This document shows, one piece after another, positions 10,001-18,396 of a DNA stretch of 64,000 bases. The number at the start of each line of letters is the position of its first letter. The stretch's first letter is position 1. A model generated the notes under the pieces. The model had not been told where the DNA came from. It worked only from the letters and a program-made list of their open reading frames with translations, and made no database searches. The stretch comes from Eurosta solidaginis (lineage: Eukaryota > Arthropoda > Insecta > Diptera > Tephritidae). The stretch is taken from positions 174,234,672-174,298,671 of the forward strand of contig NC_090322.1 in NCBI RefSeq assembly GCF_040869045.1, written 5' to 3'. The position numbers were made by a program, and so were the translations under genes.

Positions 10001-12938
10001 ATGGCGCTCTGCATGCAATGTCCGTATCAGCACGTTATTCGCGCACACATCGAGAACATCTATCGATGACCATATTCCATGGCATGAAGTAAGTTCGCTT
10101 AATTTTATGCATAGCTGTACCAATTCTGCTCCGTTCTGTTATTACCTACGCCCCTTACCTTGCTGGTTGCGTCAAAGGTATCAGTCAAGAAGAGAAGGGC
10201 CACCGTAGAACGAGCTTGTTTTCTTTTGGCACAGTCAATGTGCCAGCATATGTCACCATTAGTTCGGTTTCATGTTGTTATTATAGCGATAAGGATACTC
10301 CCCGAAGGTTTTGAGGAATATTATCGATGTTGTTGGTCCTTTGCCGGATGCAGATCCAGTACGTTCCGGTAACAAGCACCATTAAGGTACTAGCCCAGCC
10401 ATCTGGGGAACGATTTGGTATGACCACACGAAACCTTCTAGGCCGTATGGGGTAGTGAACTGGCACACCCTATGGCTCAGACTGCCAATTTTTTTTTCAG
10501 TTTTGATAGTACAAATTCTTCAAGGTAAAAAATATGGAATGATTGACTTTGACTTTCACTCAATACTTTAGGGACGTCTAGTGCCATGGGGACTACGTGA
10601 GTGGTTTTAGGCGCATGTTAAGTCCACGACTAGTTTGGAGAAAGTTGAATAACCCTTGTTCCTCCAGCCCGCCATGTTTCAGCATCAATATGAAAAATAA
10701 CATTTCGTTTGGATCGCTAAAGGGTTTGCGATTTTTTAGGTGGTCATTAGTTCAACAACTTGTTAGCTACCGCGTACTTTGATTAATTAGACCTTATCTC
10801 AATCATATTAACGAAACTTCAACATAGGACCTCCGGTAAGGTATGCGCCCACACTACGTCCACTCCACGGCCGTCGACAAGAGAACGATAGCTGATAATT
10901 ATTCTTCCAGATTTTAGCGCACAGACAATATTACTCGACATTGAGGGATGCCATCAATAACTGTCATGTGAAGGTGATCTACAAGACACTTGTACCCAAA
11001 ATTCAAAAGTAGAATGGGTTGATTCTATCCTCAGTAGCAAGGTCGTAATCGCAACTTTCAGCGCGGGTTCGGCATGTATGTTAAACTACTACCAGGGAGC
11101 AATGCTGTCGCCAAATATCTTGACTACAAATTGAGCTAAAGAATGAATGTTGAGGATATATCAAAAACTGGGGGACTGCCGCCATCCATACCATATCAAG
11201 GGTAAGAGCAACACAGTCAGTCGACCGATACTAACGTATGGCGCTCTAGTCTGATGAAAGGCGCTGCACAAAAATCAGCAGAATTGGGTAGGTGCGAAAG
11301 CTAGATGACGGGGAATATCAAACGCAGTAGCAGCGTCTTTTTATAAAGGGCTAAATTCTACACATCTCTTCCAAAACTTTTTTTTGTTTGGGATTTGGGT
11401 TCTATAACCATAGCTCCAGGTACAAAATCAAAATGGCATTTCTAGATTGTCGTTTCATTCTACATGTTCCTCCGTCATTCACAGTAGCTCCGTTATTCGA
11501 TATTTAAATTCCGTTATTTCTCGAAATATTAATTTTTTGGGTTTTAAATGGCGCCACGCCAGGCACAAAATCAATTCTAATTTGGTCTTTAAATGGCACC
11601 ACGCCAGGCACAAAGTCAATAGTATTTTGGTTTTTATATGGCACCACGCCAGTTTTTAATAGGATCAATGGCTTTCTTGTAGGACATCATAATGTTAAAA
11701 CTGTCAGTTCAAAGTACTGCGAGGGAACAGCATTAGAACAAGTATCCTCTCGTAATGCAATAGTTTTGCGCTAGCTCCAAATTAGTGCGATTCGCTGCAG
11801 GGAAGGTTTATTTTGTATAAAGTGTTTGTATTTATGCTAGTTTAACTTCAACTAATGATGTTTTTACGCGTGGGAGAAGTTTAAATACTAATACTCCAAT
11901 TCTTTATGAAAATTTTTTTTTTTCCACTTCTCAGTGTCAGCAAGTTCTATCGCACAGCGAATTTACTGTTTTCCTCGCCCGTAAGCCGCGCAACACCATA
12001 TCTACTTGGTATAGGTACTGGTTTGTTACATCGTTCTCAAGCTGGAACAATTGAGATTGCTACTGAACTCATACCCGTGGGATGGTTTTGCTCTATACTA
12101 AGTTTATTTTGGTGTTTCTGGTCACCCTCAGCGGGCACGCGCACCGATTTCGTTTATACAGCCGGCGATGCGGCCTCGTATGCGGCTTGGTGTCCACTTA
12201 TTATGGGACTAGCTTTGGCGTGGTGTATTTTCATGTTTCCAAGAGATGGAAATTCCATCCTGCGTTTCCTCACCACAATTAGGCCAGTGCTATTTTTATC
12301 ACGCATTACGTTCCCAATACAATTGATGACTTATGTGGTGGTACTCTACAATACGGCTACCGTCAGCGAGTCACGAAAATATCAATTGAGTGATTTGGTA
12401 AGTAAGAGCTAACTATATTTAGATGCTAAGGAAGAATTGTATGATACTTACGTGACATACATACATTTTTATATTGCAGATCAACTTTAATGAAATCGGT
12501 GTGATTTTGGCAAGTGGCATTCTATTGGCCTTTCTCATTGATGTTCCAGCGCAGCATGTACGAAGAATTATAATTAATCGTTTATTCCTAGAAGGACCAG
12601 TACATGAACACGATCAAGATGTGGAACCTAGTTCAGGTGCTGAGGCTTCCGAGCCTGAAGGTGAAGCCGAACTTGAAACGGACAAAGAAGATCAAACAAA
12701 TGATGATGTGGGAGTCATTTGGACAACCGGAGAGGAAGCCGAAGATGTGGCAGGCAACACAAAAGTGAACGCCGAAGATGAAGGAGAAGATAATACTATT
12801 GCAGCCGATGGGGTGGAGGATAAAGAAACTGAAGTATATGAAGAAGAAGAAGAAATAAAAAGACGACCAGAAAAGGGTGATAGCGCAGAAGAAGCGATAA
12901 GCTTTACACGAAGACGGCGGCGTATCAGCGATGATTAA
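3807..12938 (+). CDS. Gene 1: nrf-6-like membrane acyltransferase, 5' partial
   Basis: Seven exons: 3807-4030, 6636-6898, 9219-9591, 9667-9835, 9895-10088, 11935-12397, 12480-12938. All introns are GT-AG, the phases close, and the open frame of 714 codons ends in TAA. Exon 1 holds the end of the NRF domain (WGVCIPHLCN). Exon 2 gives the first membrane helix and a charged loop. Exons 3-7 give the acyltransferase-3-type helices, including YLMLGHLP with the conserved histidine and FMDVLLMISGFL. The last exon adds an acidic, Glu-rich tail of about 110 residues. Family members are multi-pass membrane proteins; in worm NRF-6 the role is uptake or transport of lipids and drugs. The substrate here is unknown. 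Upstream exons with signal peptide and first NRF cysteines are not seen and probably lie before base 1. AATAAA at 13304 could be the poly(A) signal. Confidence 0.85.
4135..5186. mobile_element. Harbinger-like non-autonomous DNA element
   Basis: Terminal inverted repeats start GGCCCGGTTTTTCAGT on the left and GGCCCAGTTTTTCAGT on the right and continue imperfectly for about 100 bp with repeated AGTTTAAGC-type motifs. A 3-bp TAT flanks both ends (4132-4134, 5187-5189), fitting the 3-bp target duplication of PIF/Harbinger. The interior has no transposase frame. A SINE head-like piece (about 4545-4575, reverse) lies inside. It sits in gene 1's first visible intron. Confidence 0.6.
5271..5366. mobile_element. 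Short MITE with perfect 20-bp inverted ends
   Basis: CTATATCAGAATTTATTTCA at the left is exactly inverted at the right end. The whole unit is 96 bp, so it can fold into one hairpin. No coding sequence. Superfamily unknown. Confidence 0.65.
5758..6288 (+). repeat. Dispersed repeat family C copy
   Basis: Begins ACAAGTAAGGAAGGCTAAG, followed by TTCGGGTGTAACCGAACATT and ends in GAGCACTGCTCAGCTAAGTA. The same sequence occurs reversed and longer at 49737-51370. It includes AAGTGGGCG and a GGACGGACGGACATGG block. I recognise it as an abundant fly repeat but cannot name its class. Confidence 0.65.
6289..6635. other. Intron sequence without recognised content
   Basis: No repeat or coding signal is evident except the polypyrimidine tract just before the acceptor at 6634-6635 (TATTTTCGTTTTCAG). 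Confidence 0.5.
6636..6898 (+). CDS. Gene 1, exon with first membrane helix
   Basis: Acceptor TTTTCAG, donor GTAAGT at 6899. It completes a TTC codon with the previous exon and leaves one G for the next (GTG). It encodes a hydrophobic segment LGFCALITLCLSSLI, a basic stretch, then an acidic cytoplasmic loop of about 50 residues. An earlier ATG in the same open stretch (6466) lies in intron sequence, so it is not used. Confidence 0.75.
6899..9218. other. Gene 1 intron, no gene recognised
   Basis: Open frames at 7500-7844 and 7909-8142 show no motif that I recognise. GTGTGTG runs occur near 8890-8945. The 2.3-kb intron is probably decayed mobile DNA, but I found no terminal structures. Confidence 0.45.
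9219..9591 (+). CDS. Gene 1, acyltransferase core exon
   Basis: Acceptor CTCATTTTAG, donor GTATGT at 9592. The product has AFSPQRT, EFPIFN, then a membrane helix ending in LMLGHLP and a second helix in MIFMDVLLMISGFLIAY. The histidine in LGH and the D-x-x-x-x-x-SG pattern are typical of acyltransferase-3-type proteins. In gene 2 this region is split into two exons (52280-52126 and 51954-51622). Confidence 0.85.
9667..9835 (+). CDS. Gene 1, luminal loop exon
   Basis: Acceptor TTTGATTAG, donor GTTAGT at 9836 (weak consensus). It encodes a helix (FLPTLFVVLFFQTW) and a loop with SGPLW and a CEEQMWRNFFGVQN segment. The equivalent gene 2 region carries SGPLW and CQASWWLNILYVNN, which supports paralogy. 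Confidence 0.85.
9895..10088 (+). CDS. Gene 1, 194-nt exon shared with gene 2
   Basis: Acceptor TTTCTTCCAG, donor GTAAGT at 10089. It enters in phase 0 and leaves two bases, and is exactly 194 nt, as is gene 2 exon 20668-20475. The start C-x-x-M corresponds to CMFQSWYLSVDTQLF in gene 2; here the block reads CSPMTIQLALEVQLY, so the usual W-Y pair is lost. Confidence 0.85.
10295..10460 (-). repeat. Dispersed repeat family A fragment
   Basis: The reverse complement contains CATCGATAATATTCC and GGGCTAGTACCTTAATGG, in the order seen at 790-1130. It lies in the gene 1 intron after the 194-nt exon. Confidence 0.6.
10850..11350 (+). pseudogene. Degenerate Jockey-type reverse transcriptase remnant
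   Basis: Pieces in different frames read LLDIEG, then WVDSILSSKVVIATFSAG, and later LTYGALV and WKAL, which match the order of blocks in Jockey-superfamily reverse transcriptases (the DIEGAF, GTPQGG and LTYGA regions). Frame changes and stops occur throughout. It is an old LINE fragment in a gene 1 intron. Confidence 0.5.
11535..11660 (+). repeat. Short tandem repeat, about 45-bp unit
   Basis: Three copies of a unit built around AAATGGCACCACGCCAGG followed by CACAAAGTCAAT lie head to tail. A diverged unit may precede them near 11410. No coding function. Confidence 0.65.
11935..12397 (+). CDS. Gene 1, C-terminal helices exon
   Basis: Acceptor CCACTTCTCAG, donor GTAAGT at 12398. The protein continues with a Y..+A....SSPVSRATPYLLGIGTG segment and several hydrophobic helices, matching the gene 2 segment that begins NKYYIGYYIKTHMRASAYFIG. 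The match is clear at the level of pattern, not identity. Confidence 0.85.
12480..12938 (+). CDS. Gene 1, terminal exon with acidic tail
   Basis: Acceptor TATATTGCAG joins codon to codon (phase 0). A final membrane helix (GVILASGILLAFLIDVPAQH) is followed by a long tail rich in Glu and Asp, then a basic RRRRRISDD end and TAA. Gene 2 has only a short tail after the same helix, so this cytoplasmic extension is specific to gene 1. Confidence 0.85.
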   Translation: MNFNEIGVILASGILLAFLIDVPAQHVRRIIINRLFLEGPVHEHDQDVEPSSGAEASEPEGEAELETDKEDQTNDDVGVIWTTGEEAEDVAGNTKVNAEDEGEDNTIAADGVEDKETEVYEEEEEIKRRPEKGDSAEEAISFTRRRRRISDD

Positions 12939-13303
12939 AATATTTCGTTGATCTTTTTAAGTTACATAATGTCAGTAGACATAAAAGACAACTATAATAA
13001 CTGTAAGCCAAACAAAACTAAGGTAAGACTATATTTTTATCATTAGCAACAACAAAATTGCTCATTAATTTTGGTTAGTAAACGTAATTGGAGATATGGA
13101 ATTAATTGGGTGAACATGATTAGTCCTATATTGTAGCTAGGAAAACTTAGGCTAAAATGGTTTTAGTTTCACTTGCATCCTTAAATTGATTTAAATTTTC
13201 TCTCTATTTCCAGACCAGTGAGGCCAAGTAGTATTTTATTACGCTTCTATAAATACTTGAGAAAACATCCTATAGTTATTCAGATAATATAGACTGTGCG
13301 ACC

Positions 13304-13309
13304 AATAAA
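13304..13309 (+). terminator. Candidate poly(A) signal of gene 1
   Basis: AATAAA, 366 nt after the gene 1 stop codon and the first canonical hexamer that I find on this strand. A downstream GT-rich element is not evident. Confidence 0.35.
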
Positions 13310-13374
13310 CCTACTCTCCTCACATTATTATAGATCAATGAACTCTCCGCATATATACCACGCGAGCAACAAGA

Positions 13375-13520
13375 GCGGTATGACCTAGAAGGTTCCATGT
13401 GGTCATATTAAATCTTTGTCGAGATGGTCGTGCTAGTACCTTAATGGTTCTTTTTACCGAAACGTACCGGATCTTTATACGACAAAATCAACATCGATAA
13501 CACTCTCCAAAACGTGTTAA
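13375..13520 (+). repeat. Dispersed repeat family A fragment
   Basis: Contains GTGCTAGTACCTTAATGG, ACGTACCGGATCT and CATCGATAACACTC in family order. It borders the LINE remnant that follows. Confidence 0.6.
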
Positions 13521-13529
13521 TTTTGGTTT

Positions 13530-14110
13530 TCCCGCAAAATTTATACGGCTGTGCAAAATGACTTTAAGCAACACCAGCTCAGTCAGAATTAGGAAAATTT
13601 CGTTAGAAATTAAACGAGGTTTCAGGCTGGAATGGGGAGACTATTATATTAGCAATCAGCAGAGATATTAACACAGACAACTTAAACAGCTACTTTGGAC
13701 TGAGTAGGCAATTAAAACTTAAAGTCCTCGCTCGTCAAACAAAAGTGAAGCTCAAAAGTTACTAATAACATTAGATAAAGCAGCTCTGAGAGTGTTTGAG
13801 AGAAAAGTTCTTCGAAATTTTGACAGACCTCTACGCGTTGACGACGGCGAGTACCGAAAAAGATTTAATGATGAGCTATCGGAGCTTTGTCAGACATCAA
13901 CATAGTTCAGCAAATTGAAATACAGCGGCTATACCATGACTTGGAAAAAAACATATGATACTCCGCTCAGAAGGCATTTTTATCGGAATGGGCCTAAGGA
14001 GGCAGAGAAAAAAGACGGCCCCACTCTGCTGAAAAATTTTAAGACCCGGACCCATCGACTTCAGTGCAGAGATTATTGCATTAAAACTAAGTCCATCTCC
14101 CAATGTTAAA
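13530..14110 (+). pseudogene. Degenerate LINE reverse transcriptase remnant
   Basis: Short frames read VRIRKISLEIKRGFR, then LITLDKAALRVFERKVLR and PLRVDDGEYRKRFNDELSEL. These correspond to the region around the RT palm and the post-RT part of RTE-like LINEs known to me. Stops and frame shifts break it. It sits between the two convergent genes. Confidence 0.5.
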
Positions 14111-14469
14111 ACAGTTTCTTACGCATAAACTTGCTCGGAGAGAAACCAGCTTATATTTTGTTTTACCTTGATGACATCTTCAAGAACGCTAGTGTTCTTT
14201 TTCCAGGTCTGAAGGTGTGCTGCCTGGGTTTGAGGAATTTTTTAAAGTTCTTCCACATACTAAGTTGTTTTCTGAATTTATTGGGCTTAAATTTTAAATT
14301 CAGTTGAATATGTCTAAAATCCAAACATTTTTTTTAAACCGAGGCCAAAAAGGTTAAGGAATCTTAGAATATAAATTTGTATATTTTTCTGATTTTTTCA
14401 GAAATATATTCGGAGCGTTTACAAATCACGGGCAAAAGTTTGGAAAATCGTTTTTTTTGTTTGTTTTTT

Positions 14470-14525
14470 TTTTTTCAATTAGAAAACAGTTTTTCTAAGT
14501 GGAGTCGCCCCTCGGCAGTGATTAT
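14470..14525 (+). repeat. SINE fragment
   Basis: TTTTTCTAAGTGGAGTCGCC and CCTCGGCAGTG match the head-body junction of the SINE seen at 53917-54185. Only about 55 bp remain. Confidence 0.4.
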
Positions 14526-15524
14526 TATAAACATATATACATATTATTATACAGTCAGTAGAGCAAGCTACTGCAATCCGGGGCACGTCGGCTCGAAACA
14601 AGGACACCACCCAGAAGATTTTAATTTTTATTTGCAGGTAGACCGATGTAATCTAAATTCTAAACAAAATGTCCATCACCATCACTAATGTTCATTGAAA
14701 ACAACGGAAAAAATGCTATGGAAATCACTTAATAAATATATTCATAAATACGACTAAATACAATAAAAAACAAATCGATCAGTATGTACATATGTATATA
14801 TGAGATAAATATTAAACTTTCGAGCCCCTGCATCTTGGCAACCCGTGAAATTTCGAACCATATATGTGCTACAGTACACATAGTAGATTTATGACCAATA
14901 CATACATAGGTATTTTACATCCATCAAAACATTTTATCTACTTACCTATGCATATTCTATTAAAAGGTTTGACGCGAAAATCCGACAAAACTGTACGGAA
15001 CCACTTCCGATTTTCACCTTTTTACTGACCACTCACTTTGTTGACTTCCACCACAAAACCACGTGCACAAACGAACAGCTGTCATTAATGGCCGCGTCAC
15101 AATGAGCTTTTTCATAAAGCTGCGTTCAACGCAATCTTATGCATGATCACGTAAGATTTTGCATTTGTAAACGTAAACAGCACTTCAGACTTATCAGATG
15201 AAACTTATTTCGACTTGTGCATTCACATACAAAATTTCGCGAAGCACTGTTATAAATTATCTCACTAAACAAGACAAAAAGACTTGCTAAAATATTTCAT
15301 CTGCTATTCTTATGTTAAAATAAAGTTTTTAATTGTGAAAAACGTTGGATAAGTACCAAAGAGGGGGAAGAATAATTTCACTTGCAATGTGTGAAAGTAC
15401 TCATAGACAAAGCAGATGCAGAATTCCTCTTATGCTTAACATGTAGCAAAAGTTTAAGATTTTGTCGCGGTCAGTCATATTCGCGTTCACCATATGAATG
15501 GAGGATAGGTTCGGTGAAGCAATT
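14526..15524. other. Intergenic, no gene recognised
   Basis: AT-rich sequence with no coding exon or clear element border. Confidence 0.45.
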
Positions 15525-15949
15525 TCTATATTTATAGATATGAATTGCTGTGGGTTAGCTTCGCTTAAACTCAAAAACGGTTTGACCGATTTCGATAATT
15601 TTTTTGTTTTGTTCGTTATGATTCAAGGTTGGCTTAGACATTTTTTTTTTGGAAAAGTAGAGGAAATTTTAAATTCGCTTTATCTCCGCAATTATTTGAA
15701 GCTATCAACAATTTATTATAGAAATGAGTGGGAGTTGGAGTGAGAGCGGGTGGGAGTGGAAGTGGTGGTGGGAGTGAGAGCGGGAGTGGGGGTGGAAGGA
15801 AGATAAATGCAATAAGAGATAGACAAAAATAAGAAAAAATGGAGGATAAAGTAGACAGGAATGGTATAGAGAGAGGAGAGGGAAAGTGAGACTCACTATT
15901 TCAAGTTAGGCAATCCAGTTTTCGGGCCGAGCTAAGTCAGCTACACTAG
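15525..15949 (+). mobile_element. Short Helitron-like element
   Basis: Starts TCTATATTTATAGATATGAA followed by TTGCTG, the 5' type known from insect Helitrons, and ends CTAG before T at 15946-15949. It holds a GTGGGA/GTGAGA low-complexity block (15725-15800). The 3' hairpin is short (AGCT-AAGTC-AGCT). No coding capacity. Confidence 0.45.
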
Positions 15950-15990
15950 TATTTGAATAACATACTTTTTATTTGGAAAAAAAATATATA

Positions 15991-16137
15991 TGTGACCCGG
16001 ACTATGAAAAGGTGGCTTATGACTCAAAAAAAACCAGCTGTTAACAGCTGTTTCTTGCAAAAAAAACAGCTGTCAACAGCTGTTTCTCGCAATTTCTTTT
16101 TTGAGTCATAAGCCACCTTTTCATAGACGGGGTCACA
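15991..16137. mobile_element. MITE with about 40-bp inverted ends
   Basis: TGTGACCCGGACTATGAAAA followed by GGTGGCTTATGACTC at the left is inverted with few mismatches at the right. The centre holds two AACAGCTGTTT copies, so the unit forms a near-complete hairpin of 147 bp. It lies between the convergent genes. Confidence 0.75.
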
Positions 16138-16139
16138 CA

Positions 16140-17055
16140 TACATATTTGAATTCAATGTTTAAGTGAATAATAACTTCATTCGGATTTATCTTCAGCATT
16201 TTCTTGATCGGAGCCAACACGGCATTCATATGACGAATCGCGGACTATAATAAGGTGCTTGCTTGAACTCGTCTAAAGCTTTAATAAACAACTAAGTGCT
16301 TAGAGAACTTTGGCAATATACAAAATTAAACCTTCGACTTTGAAAGATGAGTTCTTCATACTTATGTTAAAATAATATAACAACTTTTTGATGAGTTAAC
16401 CTTTCACAAACTCTGTGTAGCAAAACTCATCTTTTAAAATGAAGTACAAAGCCCTTGACGTGCTGCTTCGACCATTCAAACAACGATGAGCAGTGAAATT
16501 TTATGTACGTAAGCAAACGAGGTGCCAAGAATAAACTGAGCTTAACTTTAGCTGCAATTTAAACTCACATCATAAACTGAATATTAGTCTGTTACAACAA
16601 TAAGGATTTTAACCAATTAATCCCACATCTCTAATTTTTAAATAGGCAATTACAAATCAATCAATGCCTTACTCTTTTCAAAATTATAAAAATAAAATAA
16701 AATTTAGTAGTTTCTTCGTTATTTAGCTTTATCAAGCGGTTAATAAAATCGATTGACACAACGAACCTGGAATTACCACCAAATATATTTACTAACAATC
16801 ATTTATTTCTTTCTTTTCTCTTTTACCAAATACTCATTTATAAAAATTTTACTTACTTAATAAATGGAAACCTGCCCTACCAATAAGTATTCACTTACAT
16901 TTATTACATAATTATTGTACTTATATAAGAGTATTTTAAATTAATCAATTCTATAAAACCAATACATACATATTTTATACTTTAAAAACAAGGAAACATG
17001 TTTTATAAAATAAAATGCGGCAAGTTTCATTGATATTTATAAGAGCTTAAACTAA
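16140..17055. other. AT-rich intergenic, no gene recognised
   Basis: No coding signal. A weak inverted pair around AAAGATGAGTT (about 16345 and 16430) may be a decayed small element. Confidence 0.4.
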
Positions 17056-17059
17056 TAGA

Positions 17060-17440
17060 AATAGTGCTGTGCATTAATCGAATTGTTTAATCAAATCTTT
17101 AGTGACTCAATTAAACGACTAATTTGAATTTTGTGTTATTCAAAAAGAAGTTTATCCGTGTACGCAAATTTTAATTGAATAAAAGAGCAAACGAATTAAC
17201 CTAAAACATTTTCGATTAATCACAACTTTGAATGAAGTGACTAATCGAGCTTATTCATATCAGCAGTGGGGCAACACTTTTTAAGCATTTTATTCATTCC
17301 TAATCTTTTTCTGTTTTTTACTTGGAATATGGAATGAATAAACGAATAACAATTTTTTAAACTACTCGTATAATATTCGGTTTGCTTAATTGAGATTTTG
17401 ATTAATTCAACCGATTAACTGATTAGTTGATAAAAAAGTA
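17060..17440. mobile_element. Decayed inverted-repeat element, possible
   Basis: TTTAATCAAATC..GTGACTCAATTAA at the left is imperfectly inverted at about 17385-17440 (CTTAATTGAGATTTTGATTAA). AT richness makes chance similarity possible. Confidence 0.3.
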
Positions 17441-17778
17441 AAAATTGATTATATATAACATTAATCAATAAGAATTCACATACATAAATATATACTTAAA
17501 GAACTCAAACTTAAAAGCTTCATTAAGCTAATCATCACAAAATTATGTATTTAATACGAATTTTCACACATTTGTTACAAACTTATTTAATAAAAATAAT
17601 TTATAAATATTAACCCACAATTTTTTTTTTTGTTTTTTTAGTTATTTAGGTAAAAATTCAGGAGTATTTTTTGTAAGTATTATACTATGTTCAAACAGAA
17701 AAATAAATTGAGGAAATTTTGATTTGAATTGAGTGCTGTTCATACAACTCGATTTAGCTTACACAATAGTAATTTGAT

Positions 17779-18013
17779 AGCTGGTTGGCTCATCTCTACA
17801 GCAAGAACATACCTTTGTTCAGACTGTCAAAATGTGCGTGTTGATATTAGGCGAATGAAATGGAATGAAAACATAAAACTTTGAAATTTTTGTGTGTTGT
17901 AAGAAAATGTGTTCAATGTTTTGGTTTCATTTTGAGTTTGCCATCTTCTTTTGACAATACCTACTCCAGTGAAATGAAAGACATAAAATCAGCTGATGAG
18001 ATGAGCCAACCAT
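17779..18013. mobile_element. MITE with GGTTGGCTCATCTC ends
   Basis: AGCTGGTTGGCTCATCTC at the left pairs with GAGATGAGCCAACC at the right, and sequence next to both ends stays partly similar. About 235 bp, no coding sequence. Confidence 0.6.
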
Positions 18014-18090
18014 ATAGTTCAGCCATGCGTAACTGACGTTTAAATATACTCAATAAACACACTTTACAATGTTGCATTTGCAGTTTGAAA

Positions 18091-18167
18091 CAATTTATTA
18101 CGCAATTTTTTTTAAATTGGCAATTTATTATTACAATTTATTATATGACAAATTGCGTAATAAATTG
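18091..18167. repeat. Small palindromic element
   Basis: CAATTTATTACGCAATTT and its exact inverse AAATTGCGTAATAAATTG enclose about 40 AT-rich bases. On the minus strand the region supplies several AATAAA hexamers 50-120 nt after the gene 2 stop, so it may provide gene 2's poly(A) signal. Confidence 0.5.
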
Positions 18168-18213
18168 CCCAAATAGTATAAATTGCCAATTTGGTGTGTG
18201 TTTGAACCTAGTA

Positions 18214-18396
18214 TTACGCCACATGCTCTTCCGAAGTGCTGGGACTTTGATTCTCTCCAGATTTTGTATGATTTTCTTTACGTCCAGCGTTTCGTAGCAA
18301 AATTCGTTCCAAAGCATGTATGGGCGATTCAAAGAGTAAGCAAAGCACAAAGGCCAATATGAATGTGTCCACAATATGACTGAACATGTAATTTAC
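18214..18396 (-). CDS. Gene 2, last exon
   Basis: Acceptor TTTGTTTCTTCAG joins in phase 0. It encodes the last helix (DTFILAFVLCLLFESPIHALE) and a 30-residue polar tail, then TAA at 18216-18214. Confidence 0.88.
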   Translation of the reverse strand, partial: VNYMFSHIVDTFILAFVLCLLFESPIHALERILLRNAGRKENHTKSGENQSPSTSEEHVA

